31,889 nucleotides of DNA from an uncultured Bacteroidales bacterium. Lineage in GTDB: Bacteria > Bacteroidota > Bacteroidia > Bacteroidales > P3. This document shows, in pieces, positions 21,641 to 29,673 of this stretch. Both the position numbers and the translations under genes were made by a program. Each line of letters starts with the position of its first letter. The stretch's first letter is position 1. The stretch is from assembly GCA_905236405.1 (NCBI GenBank), contig CAJOQB010000013.1:1-31889 (forward strand). The letters are read 5' to 3'. The notes beneath the pieces are model-generated. The model was not told the DNA's origin, made no database searches, and saw nothing but the letters and a program-made list of their open reading frames with translations.

Positions 21641-22846
21641 ATGAATAAGAAAGTGTTCATCCTTGTCCTTTGTCTCGCTTCCCTATCGCTGACACAGGCA
21701 CAAATACAATACCAAAAGTTTTACGACAACGACAACAAACACACCGCCGTCGAGGGACCGATGACCGACGACAGCGTCCGTCACGGCACTTGGACTTGGT
21801 GGCACAAGAACGGTAAAGTCTACCAGCAAGGCGAATACAAATACGGCAAGAAAGTCGGCGTGTGGAAAGTCTATTTCGACGACGGGACCCGTTGTGCAGA
21901 AGAATACTACACTGGCAGCGGCACATGGACCACATGGTACAAAGGCGGTCAGCTGCAAAGCGAGATAGCCGTTGTTGACGGAAAGAAACACGGCACCTAC
22001 AAGTCCTATTATCAAAACGGACAACAGAAAGAGGAGATTCCCTTTGTCCACGGCAGCCGCGAAGGTGTCACCCGCGAATGGCACGAGAACGGCAAAGACA
22101 AGTTCAAAGGCACCTACAAGAACAACGAGCTCAACGGTGAAGCCATTTGGTGGACCGACGACGGCAAGGTGGACATGAAAGGAAAACTGGTGGACGGAAA
22201 GCAGGAAGGGGAATGGCTCTTCTACTGGCGTTCCACCGGCAAGTTAGGCATCCGCGGCACCTATAAAGCAGACAAGCAAACCGGCACGTGGACCTACTAC
22301 TACGAAACAGGAGAAAAATGGCGCTCGGGCCAGTATGTCAACGGTGTCCGCACCGGCACATGGACCACATGGTACGAGAAAGGAGCCAAACTGCACGAAG
22401 GCGGCTATGCCAACGGCAAAGAGAGCGGGCTATGGACATCGTGGTACGAAGACGGACGCACCGACTACATGGGCACATTCTCCAACGGAAAGAAGAACGG
22501 TGAATGGATTGGATATTACGACGATGGCCGTCCCCGTTACATCATGCACTACAAAGACGATGAGAAAGACGGCGAAGAGGTTCGCTATTTCCCCAACGGC
22601 AAAGTCGAGTTGCGCTGCAACTACCGCAACGGCAAATACCATGGAAGCTACGAACGCTACAACAGTGCAGGCAAGCCCGAAGAGAAAGGTGGTTTTGTCA
22701 ACGGACAGAAAGAGGGCCGCTGGGTCTTCTACGACGAGCGTGGCAACGAAGCCTACATCGGTCGTTTCAAAGACGGCAAGATGGTGGACCACACCGACAA
22801 CGCTGGCAAGAATCCCCAACCTGGCGGACAACCCAGCCGTCGATAA
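21641..22846 (+). CDS. Secreted MORN_2-type repeat protein with 14 repeats
   Basis: After a signal peptide (MNKKVFILVLCLASLSLTQA) the 401-residue protein is built from about 14 consecutive units of 23-25 residues with the pattern [HNEST]-G-x-W-x-x-[WY]-Y/H-x-x-G-K...G-x-[YF]-x-x-G-K. Examples are TGTWTTWYEKGAKLHEGGY and EGRWVFYDERGNEAYIGRF. This is the MORN_2/YwqK repeat. The last 15 residues are a Pro/Gly-rich tail. The chain should form a long beta meander exposed in the periplasm or on the surface; partners are unknown. Annotation pipelines often call such proteins toxin-antitoxin antitoxins, for which there is no evidence here. Confidence 0.88.
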   Translation: MNKKVFILVLCLASLSLTQAQIQYQKFYDNDNKHTAVEGPMTDDSVRHGTWTWWHKNGKVYQQGEYKYGKKVGVWKVYFDDGTRCAEEYYTGSGTWTTWYKGGQLQSEIAVVDGKKHGTYKSYYQNGQQKEEIPFVHGSREGVTREWHENGKDKFKGTYKNNELNGEAIWWTDDGKVDMKGKLVDGKQEGEWLFYWRSTGKLGIRGTYKADKQTGTWTYYYETGEKWRSGQYVNGVRTGTWTTWYEKGAKLHEGGYANGKESGLWTSWYEDGRTDYMGTFSNGKKNGEWIGYYDDGRPRYIMHYKDDEKDGEEVRYFPNGKVELRCNYRNGKYHGSYERYNSAGKPEEKGGFVNGQKEGRWVFYDERGNEAYIGRFKDGKMVDHTDNAGKNPQPGGQPSRR

Positions 22847-22891
22847 CCGTTTCGTCACGAGACGTCATCCCCTACTATTATCCGTTGCTGC

Positions 22892-23464
22892 ATGATTGAA
22901 CTGCTTCTTGCATCCAAGTCACCACGCCGGCGTGAGCTTCTTTCCTCACTGGGGTACCCCCTTCAGTTTGTCGACATCGAAGTCGATGAAACACTCTCCC
23001 ATCCTGTTCCTGCATCGTTAGTGGCCGAGACACTGGCACAACGCAAAGCCTCCGCTTTTGATGTCTCCACACTAAAGCCTCATCAAGTGCTGGTGACCGC
23101 CGACACCGTGGTAGTCCACAACGACATAGTGTTGGGGAAACCACAAGACATCGACCATGCCAAGGAGATGCTTCGCTCCCTCTCGAACGACAAGCATCAT
23201 GTCTACACTGGTGTATGTCTCAGCACCGCCATACGTCAACATCATTTCACCGAAGCCACCACCGTCTGGTTCGACCCACTGACCGAGGAGGAAATCGACT
23301 ACTATGTCACCCATCGCACCGTGCTCGACAAAGCGGGAGCTTATGGCATACAAGACTGGATTGGCATGGTCAGCATTCCTCGCATCGAGGGGTGTTACTA
23401 TAACGTCATGGGATTGCCCGTGGCTCGGATTTGGAAAGAGTTGAAGACGCTTATCGAGGACTGA
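22892..23464 (+). CDS. maf: Maf-family nucleoside triphosphate pyrophosphatase
   Basis: A 190-residue cytoplasmic protein. LLASKSPRRRELLSSLG at 5-21 is the Maf signature, followed by VTADTVVVHND (about 70-80), KPQD and DKAGAYGIQ near 147-155 with catalytic Asp/Lys residues. The pattern fits the dTTP/UTP-hydrolysing YhdE subgroup that keeps non-canonical or excess nucleotides out of nucleic acids and affects septation. Start and length are standard. It lies 45 bp after the MORN-repeat gene and 97 bp before sufC. Confidence 0.94.
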   Translation: MIELLLASKSPRRRELLSSLGYPLQFVDIEVDETLSHPVPASLVAETLAQRKASAFDVSTLKPHQVLVTADTVVVHNDIVLGKPQDIDHAKEMLRSLSNDKHHVYTGVCLSTAIRQHHFTEATTVWFDPLTEEEIDYYVTHRTVLDKAGAYGIQDWIGMVSIPRIEGCYYNVMGLPVARIWKELKTLIED

Positions 23465-23490
23465 CGACACATCGTATCAAAAAAAAGTAC

Positions 23491-23498
23491 TATCTTTG
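23491..23498 (+). promoter_or_regulatory. -7 box upstream of sufC
   Basis: TATCTTTG matches the TAnnTTTG consensus exactly; no good -33 element is seen (ACATCG at the expected distance). The leader to ATG 23562 would be about 57 nt. Confidence 0.5.
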
Positions 23499-23561
23499 CC
23501 TGCTCCCTCTTGTACAGGAGCGACAAATAATAATAATGTAATCAACAAAATAATAAAGATA

Positions 23562-24332
23562 ATGGCATTACTGTCTGTCCGCAATTTACATGCTGCCATA
23601 GGCGACAAAGAGATATTGAAAGGGGTGAACCTCGAGATCAACAAAGGAGAAGTCCATGCCATCATGGGTCCCAACGGCAACGGCAAAAGCACACTGGCTG
23701 GTGTCATCGCCGGCAACCCCACCTACACCGTCACGCAAGGTGAAGTGATATACAACGGCAAAAACATCCTCGACCTCCCTGTCGACGTTCGTGCCAACGA
23801 AGGCATCTTCTTGGGTTTCCAATATCCCGTTGAGATACCGGGCGTAAGTATCACCAACTTTATGCGTACCGCCGTCAACGAAAAACGCAAATACCACGGA
23901 CTCGACCCCATGGGTGCTGCCGAGTTTCTGAAACTGATGGAAGAGAAGAAGAAGGTAGTGGAGATGACCACCAATCTGGCCAACCGCTCGGTGAACCAAG
24001 GCTTCAGCGGTGGCGAGAAGAAGAAGAACGAAATCTTCCAGATGGCCATGCTCGACCCCACATTGGCCATCCTTGACGAGACCGACTCGGGCTTGGACAT
24101 CGACGCCCTCCGCATCGTGGCCACTGGAGTCAACAAACTTCGTACACCTGACAACGCCACCATCGTCATCACCCATTATCAGCGACTGCTGGATTATATC
24201 GTTCCCGACTTTGTCCATATCCTCTACGAGGGTCGCATCGTGAAGACCGGTCCCAAGGAACTGGCACTCGACCTCGAGAAGAACGGATACGACTGGATCA
24301 AGAAAGAACTGGCTGAGAAAGGAGAACTTTGA
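23562..24332 (+). CDS. sufC: SufC Fe-S assembly ATPase
   Basis: A 256-residue ABC-type ATPase with Walker A GPNGNGKST at 36-44, LGFQYPVEIPGVS typical of SufC, the signature FSGGEKKKNE and Walker B LAILDETDSGLD. SufC binds SufB and SufD and powers Fe-S cluster assembly. ATG 23562 is chosen because homologues begin MALLxVxNLHA; the in-frame extension upstream is leader sequence. The stop is followed by sufD at 24335 with only 2 bp between. SufB, normally next to SufC, is not in the window. Confidence 0.96.
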   Translation: MALLSVRNLHAAIGDKEILKGVNLEINKGEVHAIMGPNGNGKSTLAGVIAGNPTYTVTQGEVIYNGKNILDLPVDVRANEGIFLGFQYPVEIPGVSITNFMRTAVNEKRKYHGLDPMGAAEFLKLMEEKKKVVEMTTNLANRSVNQGFSGGEKKKNEIFQMAMLDPTLAILDETDSGLDIDALRIVATGVNKLRTPDNATIVITHYQRLLDYIVPDFVHILYEGRIVKTGPKELALDLEKNGYDWIKKELAEKGEL

Positions 24333-24334
24333 GC

Positions 24335-25612
24335 ATGAATTCCACCATTGACCATCTGCGACGCCTGCCCTCCGAACTGAGAAAGAACGAGGTGTGGCGT
24401 CGCGTCGACTTTGATCAGTTCTTGGTCGACGAACTACAACCTGCCGAACGACAAAGCGAATGCCGTATCGACCTTCATTGCAATGTTCCGAACCTGAACA
24501 CCACCCGTCTGCTATTTTGGAACGGCTACTATTACAACGCCCTGCAGCATCTTCCCAACGGCATCATCTACGGCAGCCTTCGCGAAGCACGGCAACAACA
24601 CCCCGACCTGATGGCCGAGTTGTCTGTCACCAATCCCTACAGCGCCATCAACGCCGAGGGCTACACCGACGGACTCTTCCTTTTTATTCCCGACAATGTG
24701 GATGTCGAACTGCCCATACAGCTGCAGTCGGTCATCGATGCCGACCATCCCGTGCTGATTCAGACACGCAACTATGTCCATGTGGGACAAGGCAGTCGGC
24801 TGTCTCTCATCCTTTGTGACGACAGCGGCAACGACGACCGCAGCTTCTCGAACAATGTCACACAACTCCACGTCGGCTCTCATGCCCACGTGCAGCTTTA
24901 CAAAATGCAGAACCTCAACGACCACTCTGCACTGCTCAACCAGACCTTCGTCGAGATGCAGGAAGGAGCCTCACTGCTGTCCATGGCGTTCACCTTCAAT
25001 GGCGGCAACATCCGCAACCACACGGAAATCCGTATGCAAGGCGAACACTGCACGACCGAAGCCCACGGTCTCTACCTCCTCGACAAAGAGCAACACGCCG
25101 ACAACTATGTCTTTGTGGATCATGCCAAGCCCAACTGCAACAGTCAGGAACTCTACAAGGGCATCATGGACGACTCGTCGAGTGCCGTCTTCAACGGCCA
25201 TGTGCTTGTGGAGGATGGTGCCACCAAGACCGAAGCCTATCAGACCAACCGCAACATCCTGTTGACCGACAAAGCCTCCATCGACACCAAACCCTTCTTG
25301 GAAATCTACAACGACGATGTCAAATGCTCGCACGGTTCCACCACTGGACAGCTCGACGACAAAGCGCTCTTCTATCTGCGTAGCCGCGGCATCAGCGAAC
25401 ACATTGCCCGCACCCTTCTCTTGGCCGCTTTCTGCGACGAGGTGACCCAAAAGGTGGAGATTCCCGCATTGCGTGACTGGTTGGGAGACATCTGCAATCG
25501 CCGACTGCATGGCGAGTTCAGTCCTTGTTCCGACTGCTATCTCAACTGCTCGACCACAGGAGGCTGTGAGAAGATGAAACTTGACTTCCACCTCGACACG
25601 AGCAAACTCTAA
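24335..25612 (+). CDS. sufD: SufD Fe-S assembly scaffold subunit, with Cys-rich C-terminus
   Basis: The 425-residue protein starts at ATG 24335, directly after sufC. Its N-terminal helical part is followed by a parallel beta-helix core (residues about 130-340) with the SufD hallmark ...HADNYVFVDHAKPNCNSQELYKGI and DDSSSAVFNGHVLVEDGATKTEAYQTNRNILL. SufD pairs with SufB on SufC in the scaffold. It ends in a cysteine cluster: Cys398, Cys401, Cys405 and Cys411 in the spacing C-x2-C-x3-C-x5-C. I recall a shorter cysteine pair in related Bacteroidales SufDs. A metal-binding role is possible but unproven. Confidence 0.94.
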   Translation: MNSTIDHLRRLPSELRKNEVWRRVDFDQFLVDELQPAERQSECRIDLHCNVPNLNTTRLLFWNGYYYNALQHLPNGIIYGSLREARQQHPDLMAELSVTNPYSAINAEGYTDGLFLFIPDNVDVELPIQLQSVIDADHPVLIQTRNYVHVGQGSRLSLILCDDSGNDDRSFSNNVTQLHVGSHAHVQLYKMQNLNDHSALLNQTFVEMQEGASLLSMAFTFNGGNIRNHTEIRMQGEHCTTEAHGLYLLDKEQHADNYVFVDHAKPNCNSQELYKGIMDDSSSAVFNGHVLVEDGATKTEAYQTNRNILLTDKASIDTKPFLEIYNDDVKCSHGSTTGQLDDKALFYLRSRGISEHIARTLLLAAFCDEVTQKVEIPALRDWLGDICNRRLHGEFSPCSDCYLNCSTTGGCEKMKLDFHLDTSKL

Positions 25613-25617
25613 GTCTT

Positions 25618-27474
25618 ATGATGAAACGCTGCTCCACCATGTTGTTCTGCTTGCTGATGGCATTCGCCGTTCATGCACAGGTCGACAGTGGAGCCGACTG
25701 TTCCTACTCGTTCAACGGTATCGACAAACAGAATTTCGACAAAGGTGTCGAGGCTTATCGAGACCACCATTTCGGCGAAGCCAAGTCATTGCTTCGCAAA
25801 GTCAGCAGCAAACATCCCAAAGCAGCCGACCCCTATTTTTATTTGGGCATGATAGCGGTGGCCGAGAACGACAACCCAGGTGCCATCCGACGCTATTTCA
25901 CCAAACTGATTGATGTCTGTCCCGATTACCCCAACGCACTGGCACACTTCTATCGGGGCATCGTCTACTATACCGACGAGCAGTTCGAAGACTGCATCGC
26001 CGAGATGAAGCGCTACTTCGAGATAGCCAACCGACAGTCGATCCCCGAGTATTTGGCACTCTACGACGAGGCATCGAGTTACCTCTATTGGGCCAACTTC
26101 CTTGCCGAAGCCTATCAGAATCCTGTCCCCTTCAACCCGACTTTGCTCCACGGAGCCTCCAGCCGACGCGACGAGATTCTCCCTTACATCACGCCCAACG
26201 GCCAACAGATTTACTACCTGCGACAGGTGCCTCAATCCAAAGGCTATACCATCTACGCCAAGACCGACGAGGAACTGGAGCCGAGACTCTGTGTCAGCCG
26301 TTGGAAAGACACCGCCTTCACCTCGGGCGAGGAACTGTCCTACCCGTTCAACCAAGGCGACCCCGAGGGCGGCGTCTCCATTACTGCCGATGGCCGCTGT
26401 CTCTACTATTCGTCGGCCAAGAGAGGCGGAAGCTTCGACATCTACTTTGCCGAGAACCAAGGCGGCAAATGGGGCGAGCTGCAGTCGGCAGGCATCAACG
26501 TGAACGACAAGAAAGCCTGGGACTCGCAGCCCGCTGTCAGTCCCGACGGCAAATATCTCTACTTTGCCTCCAACCGTAAAGGAGGTCAAGGGGGCACCGA
26601 CATCTGGTATTGCCACCGGCTGCCCAACGGCGACTGGAGTCGTGCCGAGAACCTGGGGCCGTCGGTCAACACTGCCGGCAACGAGAAATGTCCTTTCCTC
26701 TGTGCCGACGGCCACACCCTTTTCTTTGCCAGCGACGGATGGCAAGGCTTTGGAGGTTATGACATGTTCCGTATCGACCTCAGCGACCCCTACAGGCTTC
26801 GCCCCACCAATCTGGGACACCCCATCAACACCGAGAACGAGGACTCCTTCTTCGGCGTCACCACCGACGGCAAACATGCCTACTATGCTGCTCGCGGCGG
26901 CAACTTGCCCAGCCTTGGCGGCTACGACATCTACCAGTTCGACCTCTATCCCGACGCCCGTCCCGAGCCAATGCGTTGCGTTCCGGTGCAGACCGCTGCC
27001 AACGCCCGTGTACTCTCGTTGCGTCCCACCGCCGAAGCTGCCGAGTACTGGATGGATGCCTCGGGGCACGGAGCCATGATGCTCTCTTGTTCCGAAAACC
27101 AGACGGTGATGGCTGTCGCCGACGGATGTGTGCCCGACGTGGTACGCATCAACCGTTCCGAAGTGCCTCGCATCACCGCCCTGACCCTTTCGCCCCTGCC
27201 TGCCAAAGCCAACCAGCATTACCCCATCAAGGCGGTGCTCTTCGATAGCAAGAACGCCCTCACCTCCGATGGCAAGCAGGTCATCGACACCTATGTCACC
27301 CATCTGTTGCAGAAGCAACCCCGTATGCATGTCCGCATCGAGTGCCCCGTTGCCGCACAGGCCAAAGCCATCTACGACTACCTCACCGTCGAACAGAAGA
27401 TGCGGCCCGAACGTATCGAGCAACAGGTCAACACCGGTATCATCCAACCACAGATAGTCATCACCCAAATGTAG
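25618..27474 (+). CDS. PorE-like protein: TPR, PD40 beta-propeller and degenerate OmpA domain
   Basis: A 618-residue secreted protein (signal ending AVHAQ). Residues about 30-180 are TPR helices (DPYFYLGMIAVAENDNPGA and LAHFYRGIVYYTDEQFEDC). Residues 180-450 form a TolB-like propeller with repeated PD40 blades (SITADGRCLYYSSAKRGG, AVSPDGKYLYFASNRKGG, ADGHTLFFASDGWQGFGG). The C-terminal 100 residues resemble the start and helix of an OmpA domain (KAVLFDSKNALTSDG, then VIDTYVTHLLQKQP) but lack the peptidoglycan-binding NxxLSxxRA-type core. The layout is that of PorE, a type IX secretion-linked cell-wall anchor of Bacteroidota. The anchor may be nonfunctional or use other contacts. Starts 5 bp after sufD. 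Confidence 0.78.
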   Translation: MMKRCSTMLFCLLMAFAVHAQVDSGADCSYSFNGIDKQNFDKGVEAYRDHHFGEAKSLLRKVSSKHPKAADPYFYLGMIAVAENDNPGAIRRYFTKLIDVCPDYPNALAHFYRGIVYYTDEQFEDCIAEMKRYFEIANRQSIPEYLALYDEASSYLYWANFLAEAYQNPVPFNPTLLHGASSRRDEILPYITPNGQQIYYLRQVPQSKGYTIYAKTDEELEPRLCVSRWKDTAFTSGEELSYPFNQGDPEGGVSITADGRCLYYSSAKRGGSFDIYFAENQGGKWGELQSAGINVNDKKAWDSQPAVSPDGKYLYFASNRKGGQGGTDIWYCHRLPNGDWSRAENLGPSVNTAGNEKCPFLCADGHTLFFASDGWQGFGGYDMFRIDLSDPYRLRPTNLGHPINTENEDSFFGVTTDGKHAYYAARGGNLPSLGGYDIYQFDLYPDARPEPMRCVPVQTAANARVLSLRPTAEAAEYWMDASGHGAMMLSCSENQTVMAVADGCVPDVVRINRSEVPRITALTLSPLPAKANQHYPIKAVLFDSKNALTSDGKQVIDTYVTHLLQKQPRMHVRIECPVAAQAKAIYDYLTVEQKMRPERIEQQVNTGIIQPQIVITQM

Positions 27475-27477
27475 CAA

Positions 27478-29325
27478 ATGAACCAGAGTCTGAAACCCAT
27501 ACGTCGCGTGTTTGCTTACCTCCGCTTTTTCAAGAAGGAGGTGGTGCTGAACATCTTCTTCAACATCCTGGCGGTGGTGTTCAACCTCTTCTCGTTTGCG
27601 ATGATTATCCCCTTTGTGGAACTGTTCTTCGGACTCACCCCCGCCCCCGAAGTGCAGCCGACATTTGCGTTGAACCAGAAAGAGCTTACCGACTGGTTGC
27701 TCTGGCAGCTGTCCATCTATCAAGACACCTTGGGGTTGTGGCGATGCCTTCTCTATGTCTCTCTGGGTTATCTTTCCGCCGTATTGCTCTCCAACCTGTG
27801 CCGTTACTTGGCGCTCAACTTCCTCAGCCCCATCCGCAACGGCATTATCGAGCGGCTACGCAACGATGTCTACCATCGCATCACCATCCTTCCCGTCAGC
27901 TACTTTGACCGCCAACGCAAGGGCGACATCATCAGCCGCCTTTCGAACGACCTGACCGATGTGGAGTGGAGCGTGGTATGTGCCTTGCAGTCGATAGTCA
28001 AAGACCCCATCAACATCATCGTCTTTGCCGCCACCCTGTTGTTCATCAGTCCCATGCTGTTTGGCTGTTTCCTGCTCATCCTGCCACTCTTTGTCTATCT
28101 GATTGGCATTATCGGCAAGAGCCTGAAGCGCAACTCTGTCAAAGGACAGGCACAGTTGGGCCGACTCTTTGCCCAGTTGGAAGAGTCGCTCTCGGCCATC
28201 CACGTCATCAAATCCTTTGGAAAAGAGGAGCAGCAACAAGAGCGGTTCGAGTCGTCCAACAAAGACTACACCCGTACCATGATTCGGGTGGCCCGCCGTC
28301 GCGAAGCCAGCAGCCCCTTGTCCGAAGTGCTCGGCACCCTGGCCCTGGTGGGCATTCTGTTGGTCGGCGGCAGCTTAGTGGTGAAAGGCAAGATGCTGAG
28401 CTCGGTCTTCATCTTCTTCGTGGTCATTTTCGCCCGACTCATTCCTCCTGTCCAAGCCGTCGTCAAAGCCTACAACAGCATACTGAAAGGCAGTGCCTCC
28501 GCATCGCGTATCTTCGAAATCATCGACGCCGACGAACAAATTGTAGAGCAGCCCAACGCTTACAGCGTCAAAACGTTCGAGCACATGGTGGAATACCGCG
28601 ACGTCTGCTTTTCCTACCCTTCACGCGAGAAGGAGGGGACGATGGTGCCGGTGCTACGACACATCAACCTCACCATCCCCAAAGGAGAGACCATCGCTCT
28701 GGTAGGGCCTTCGGGCTCGGGCAAGACCAGCCTGGCCGACCTGCTGCCCCGATTCTACGACCCCACCGAGGGTTCCATCTGGTTTGACGGTCACGAGTTA
28801 CGCAGTCTCAACATCGATTCGTTGCGGCGACAGGTGGCCATCGTCTCGCAACATTGCATCCTCTTCAATGACACCGTGGCCAACAACATCGCCTTTGGCC
28901 GACCTGACATCTCACGTGAGCAGATCCAGCACGCTGCCCAAATTGCTTTTGCCGACGGGTTTATCCAACAGCTGCCCCAAGGCTACGATACCGTCATCGG
29001 CGACCGCGGCATGACCCTTAGCGGCGGACAACGCCAACGCATCAGCATTGCAAGGGCCCTCCTCAAAGATGCCGCCTTGCTCATCCTCGACGAAGCCACC
29101 TCGGCCCTCGACGCCGAGTCGGAGCACGAGGTACAGCAGGCACTCAACGCCCTGCTGCAAGGCCGCACATCGTTGGTCATCGCCCATCGCCTCTCCACCA
29201 TCCAGAACGCCCACAAGATTGTGGTCCTGAAAGAGGGAGCCATCGTCGAGGAGGGCACCCATTTTTCGCTTATCGAACAAGGGGGCGAATACAAACGGTT
29301 GGTGGAGATGCAGCAGTTCAACTGA
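27478..29325 (+). CDS. MsbA-like ABC exporter, fused membrane and ATPase domains
   Basis: A 615-residue half-transporter, probably acting as a homodimer. Residues about 15-345 hold six transmembrane helices; the ATPase domain from about 370 has Walker A GPSGSGKTS (about 409-417), signature LSGGQRQRISIARALL (about 513) and Walker B LLILDEATSALD. It resembles lipid A flippases such as MsbA. With the LPS-permease-like gene elsewhere in the window, lipid export is a fair guess, but substrate cannot be read from sequence. The ATG is 3 bp after the previous stop. No terminator was seen before the tRNA promoter. Confidence 0.92.
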   Translation: MNQSLKPIRRVFAYLRFFKKEVVLNIFFNILAVVFNLFSFAMIIPFVELFFGLTPAPEVQPTFALNQKELTDWLLWQLSIYQDTLGLWRCLLYVSLGYLSAVLLSNLCRYLALNFLSPIRNGIIERLRNDVYHRITILPVSYFDRQRKGDIISRLSNDLTDVEWSVVCALQSIVKDPINIIVFAATLLFISPMLFGCFLLILPLFVYLIGIIGKSLKRNSVKGQAQLGRLFAQLEESLSAIHVIKSFGKEEQQQERFESSNKDYTRTMIRVARRREASSPLSEVLGTLALVGILLVGGSLVVKGKMLSSVFIFFVVIFARLIPPVQAVVKAYNSILKGSASASRIFEIIDADEQIVEQPNAYSVKTFEHMVEYRDVCFSYPSREKEGTMVPVLRHINLTIPKGETIALVGPSGSGKTSLADLLPRFYDPTEGSIWFDGHELRSLNIDSLRRQVAIVSQHCILFNDTVANNIAFGRPDISREQIQHAAQIAFADGFIQQLPQGYDTVIGDRGMTLSGGQRQRISIARALLKDAALLILDEATSALDAESEHEVQQALNALLQGRTSLVIAHRLSTIQNAHKIVVLKEGAIVEEGTHFSLIEQGGEYKRLVEMQQFN

Positions 29326-29396
29326 TTTTCCTTTCCTCTAACCCGTTGCATCCCATACAGGTTATCGTCAGCATCCGTGGCGACGGGAAAGATTTT

Positions 29397-29427
29397 TTTG
29401 CCCAATTGCAAAAAGTTAGTACTTTTG
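29397..29427 (+). promoter_or_regulatory. Promoter of the tandem tRNA-Val genes
   Basis: TTTG at 29397-29400, exactly 19 nt, then TACTTTTG at 29420-29427: one of the best matches to the Bacteroidota promoter consensus in the window. Start of transcription would be near 29434, about 30 nt before the first tRNA. Confidence 0.75.
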
Positions 29428-29462
29428 CAGCCGTTTTCAGCGTCCACAAAGACAACGAAAAA

Positions 29463-29537
29463 GGAAGTTTAGCTCAGCTGGTTCAGAGCACCTGCCTTAC
29501 AAGCAGGGGGTCACTGGTTCGAATCCAGTAACTTCCA
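29463..29537 (+). tRNA. tRNA-Val (anticodon TAC), first copy
   Basis: A 75-nt cloverleaf: acceptor GGAAGTT pairs with AACTTCC; anticodon loop CTTACAA in stem CTGC.../...GCAG; TpsiC loop GGTTCGAATCC. The TAC anticodon reads valine codons ending in A and others by wobble. No CCA is encoded. Six bases separate it from the second copy. Confidence 0.96.
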
Positions 29538-29543
29538 CCTGCA

Positions 29544-29618
29544 GGGAGCATAGCTCAGTTGGTTCAGAGCATCTGCCTTACAAGCAGAGGGTCACTGGTT
29601 CGAATCCAGTTGTTCCCA
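29544..29618 (+). tRNA. tRNA-Val (anticodon TAC), second copy
   Basis: A 75-nt cloverleaf with acceptor GGGAGCA pairing TGTTCCC (one G-T pair), the same anticodon loop CTTACAA and an identical T arm. It differs from the first copy mainly in the acceptor stem, one D-arm base and two anticodon-arm bases, so the pair is a diverged tandem duplication. Confidence 0.96.
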
Positions 29619-29622
29619 CTTC

Positions 29623-29658
29623 CAAAGGAGACTGTCTTCAGTCTCCTTTGTTTGTTTA
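29623..29658 (+). terminator. Terminator of the tRNA operon
   Basis: 11-bp stem CAAAGGAGACT/AGTCTCCTTTG (29623-29633 with 29640-29650), 6-nt loop, then TTTGTTT. It ends about 15 bp before the start of the next protein gene. Confidence 0.88.
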
Positions 29659-29673
29659 AACATATACGCATCA

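Noticed and set aside
21700..22800. Regular repeats considered as a CRISPR or tandem DNA array
   Set aside because: They are protein-level MORN repeats in one open frame; DNA units are diverged and there are no spacers.
21641..22846. Toxin-antitoxin antitoxin label for the MORN-repeat protein
   Set aside because: It has a secretion signal and no partner toxin gene; the label comes only from YwqK-type domain naming.
25786..27723. Open frame of 645 codons on the minus strand
   Set aside because: It is antisense to the TPR/propeller gene and the exporter start; composition is that of a complementary shadow and no family is recognised.
29463..29618. tRNA genes as an integration site of a genomic island
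   Set aside because: No integrase and no repeat of the tRNA 3' end beyond the tandem copy itself were seen downstream.
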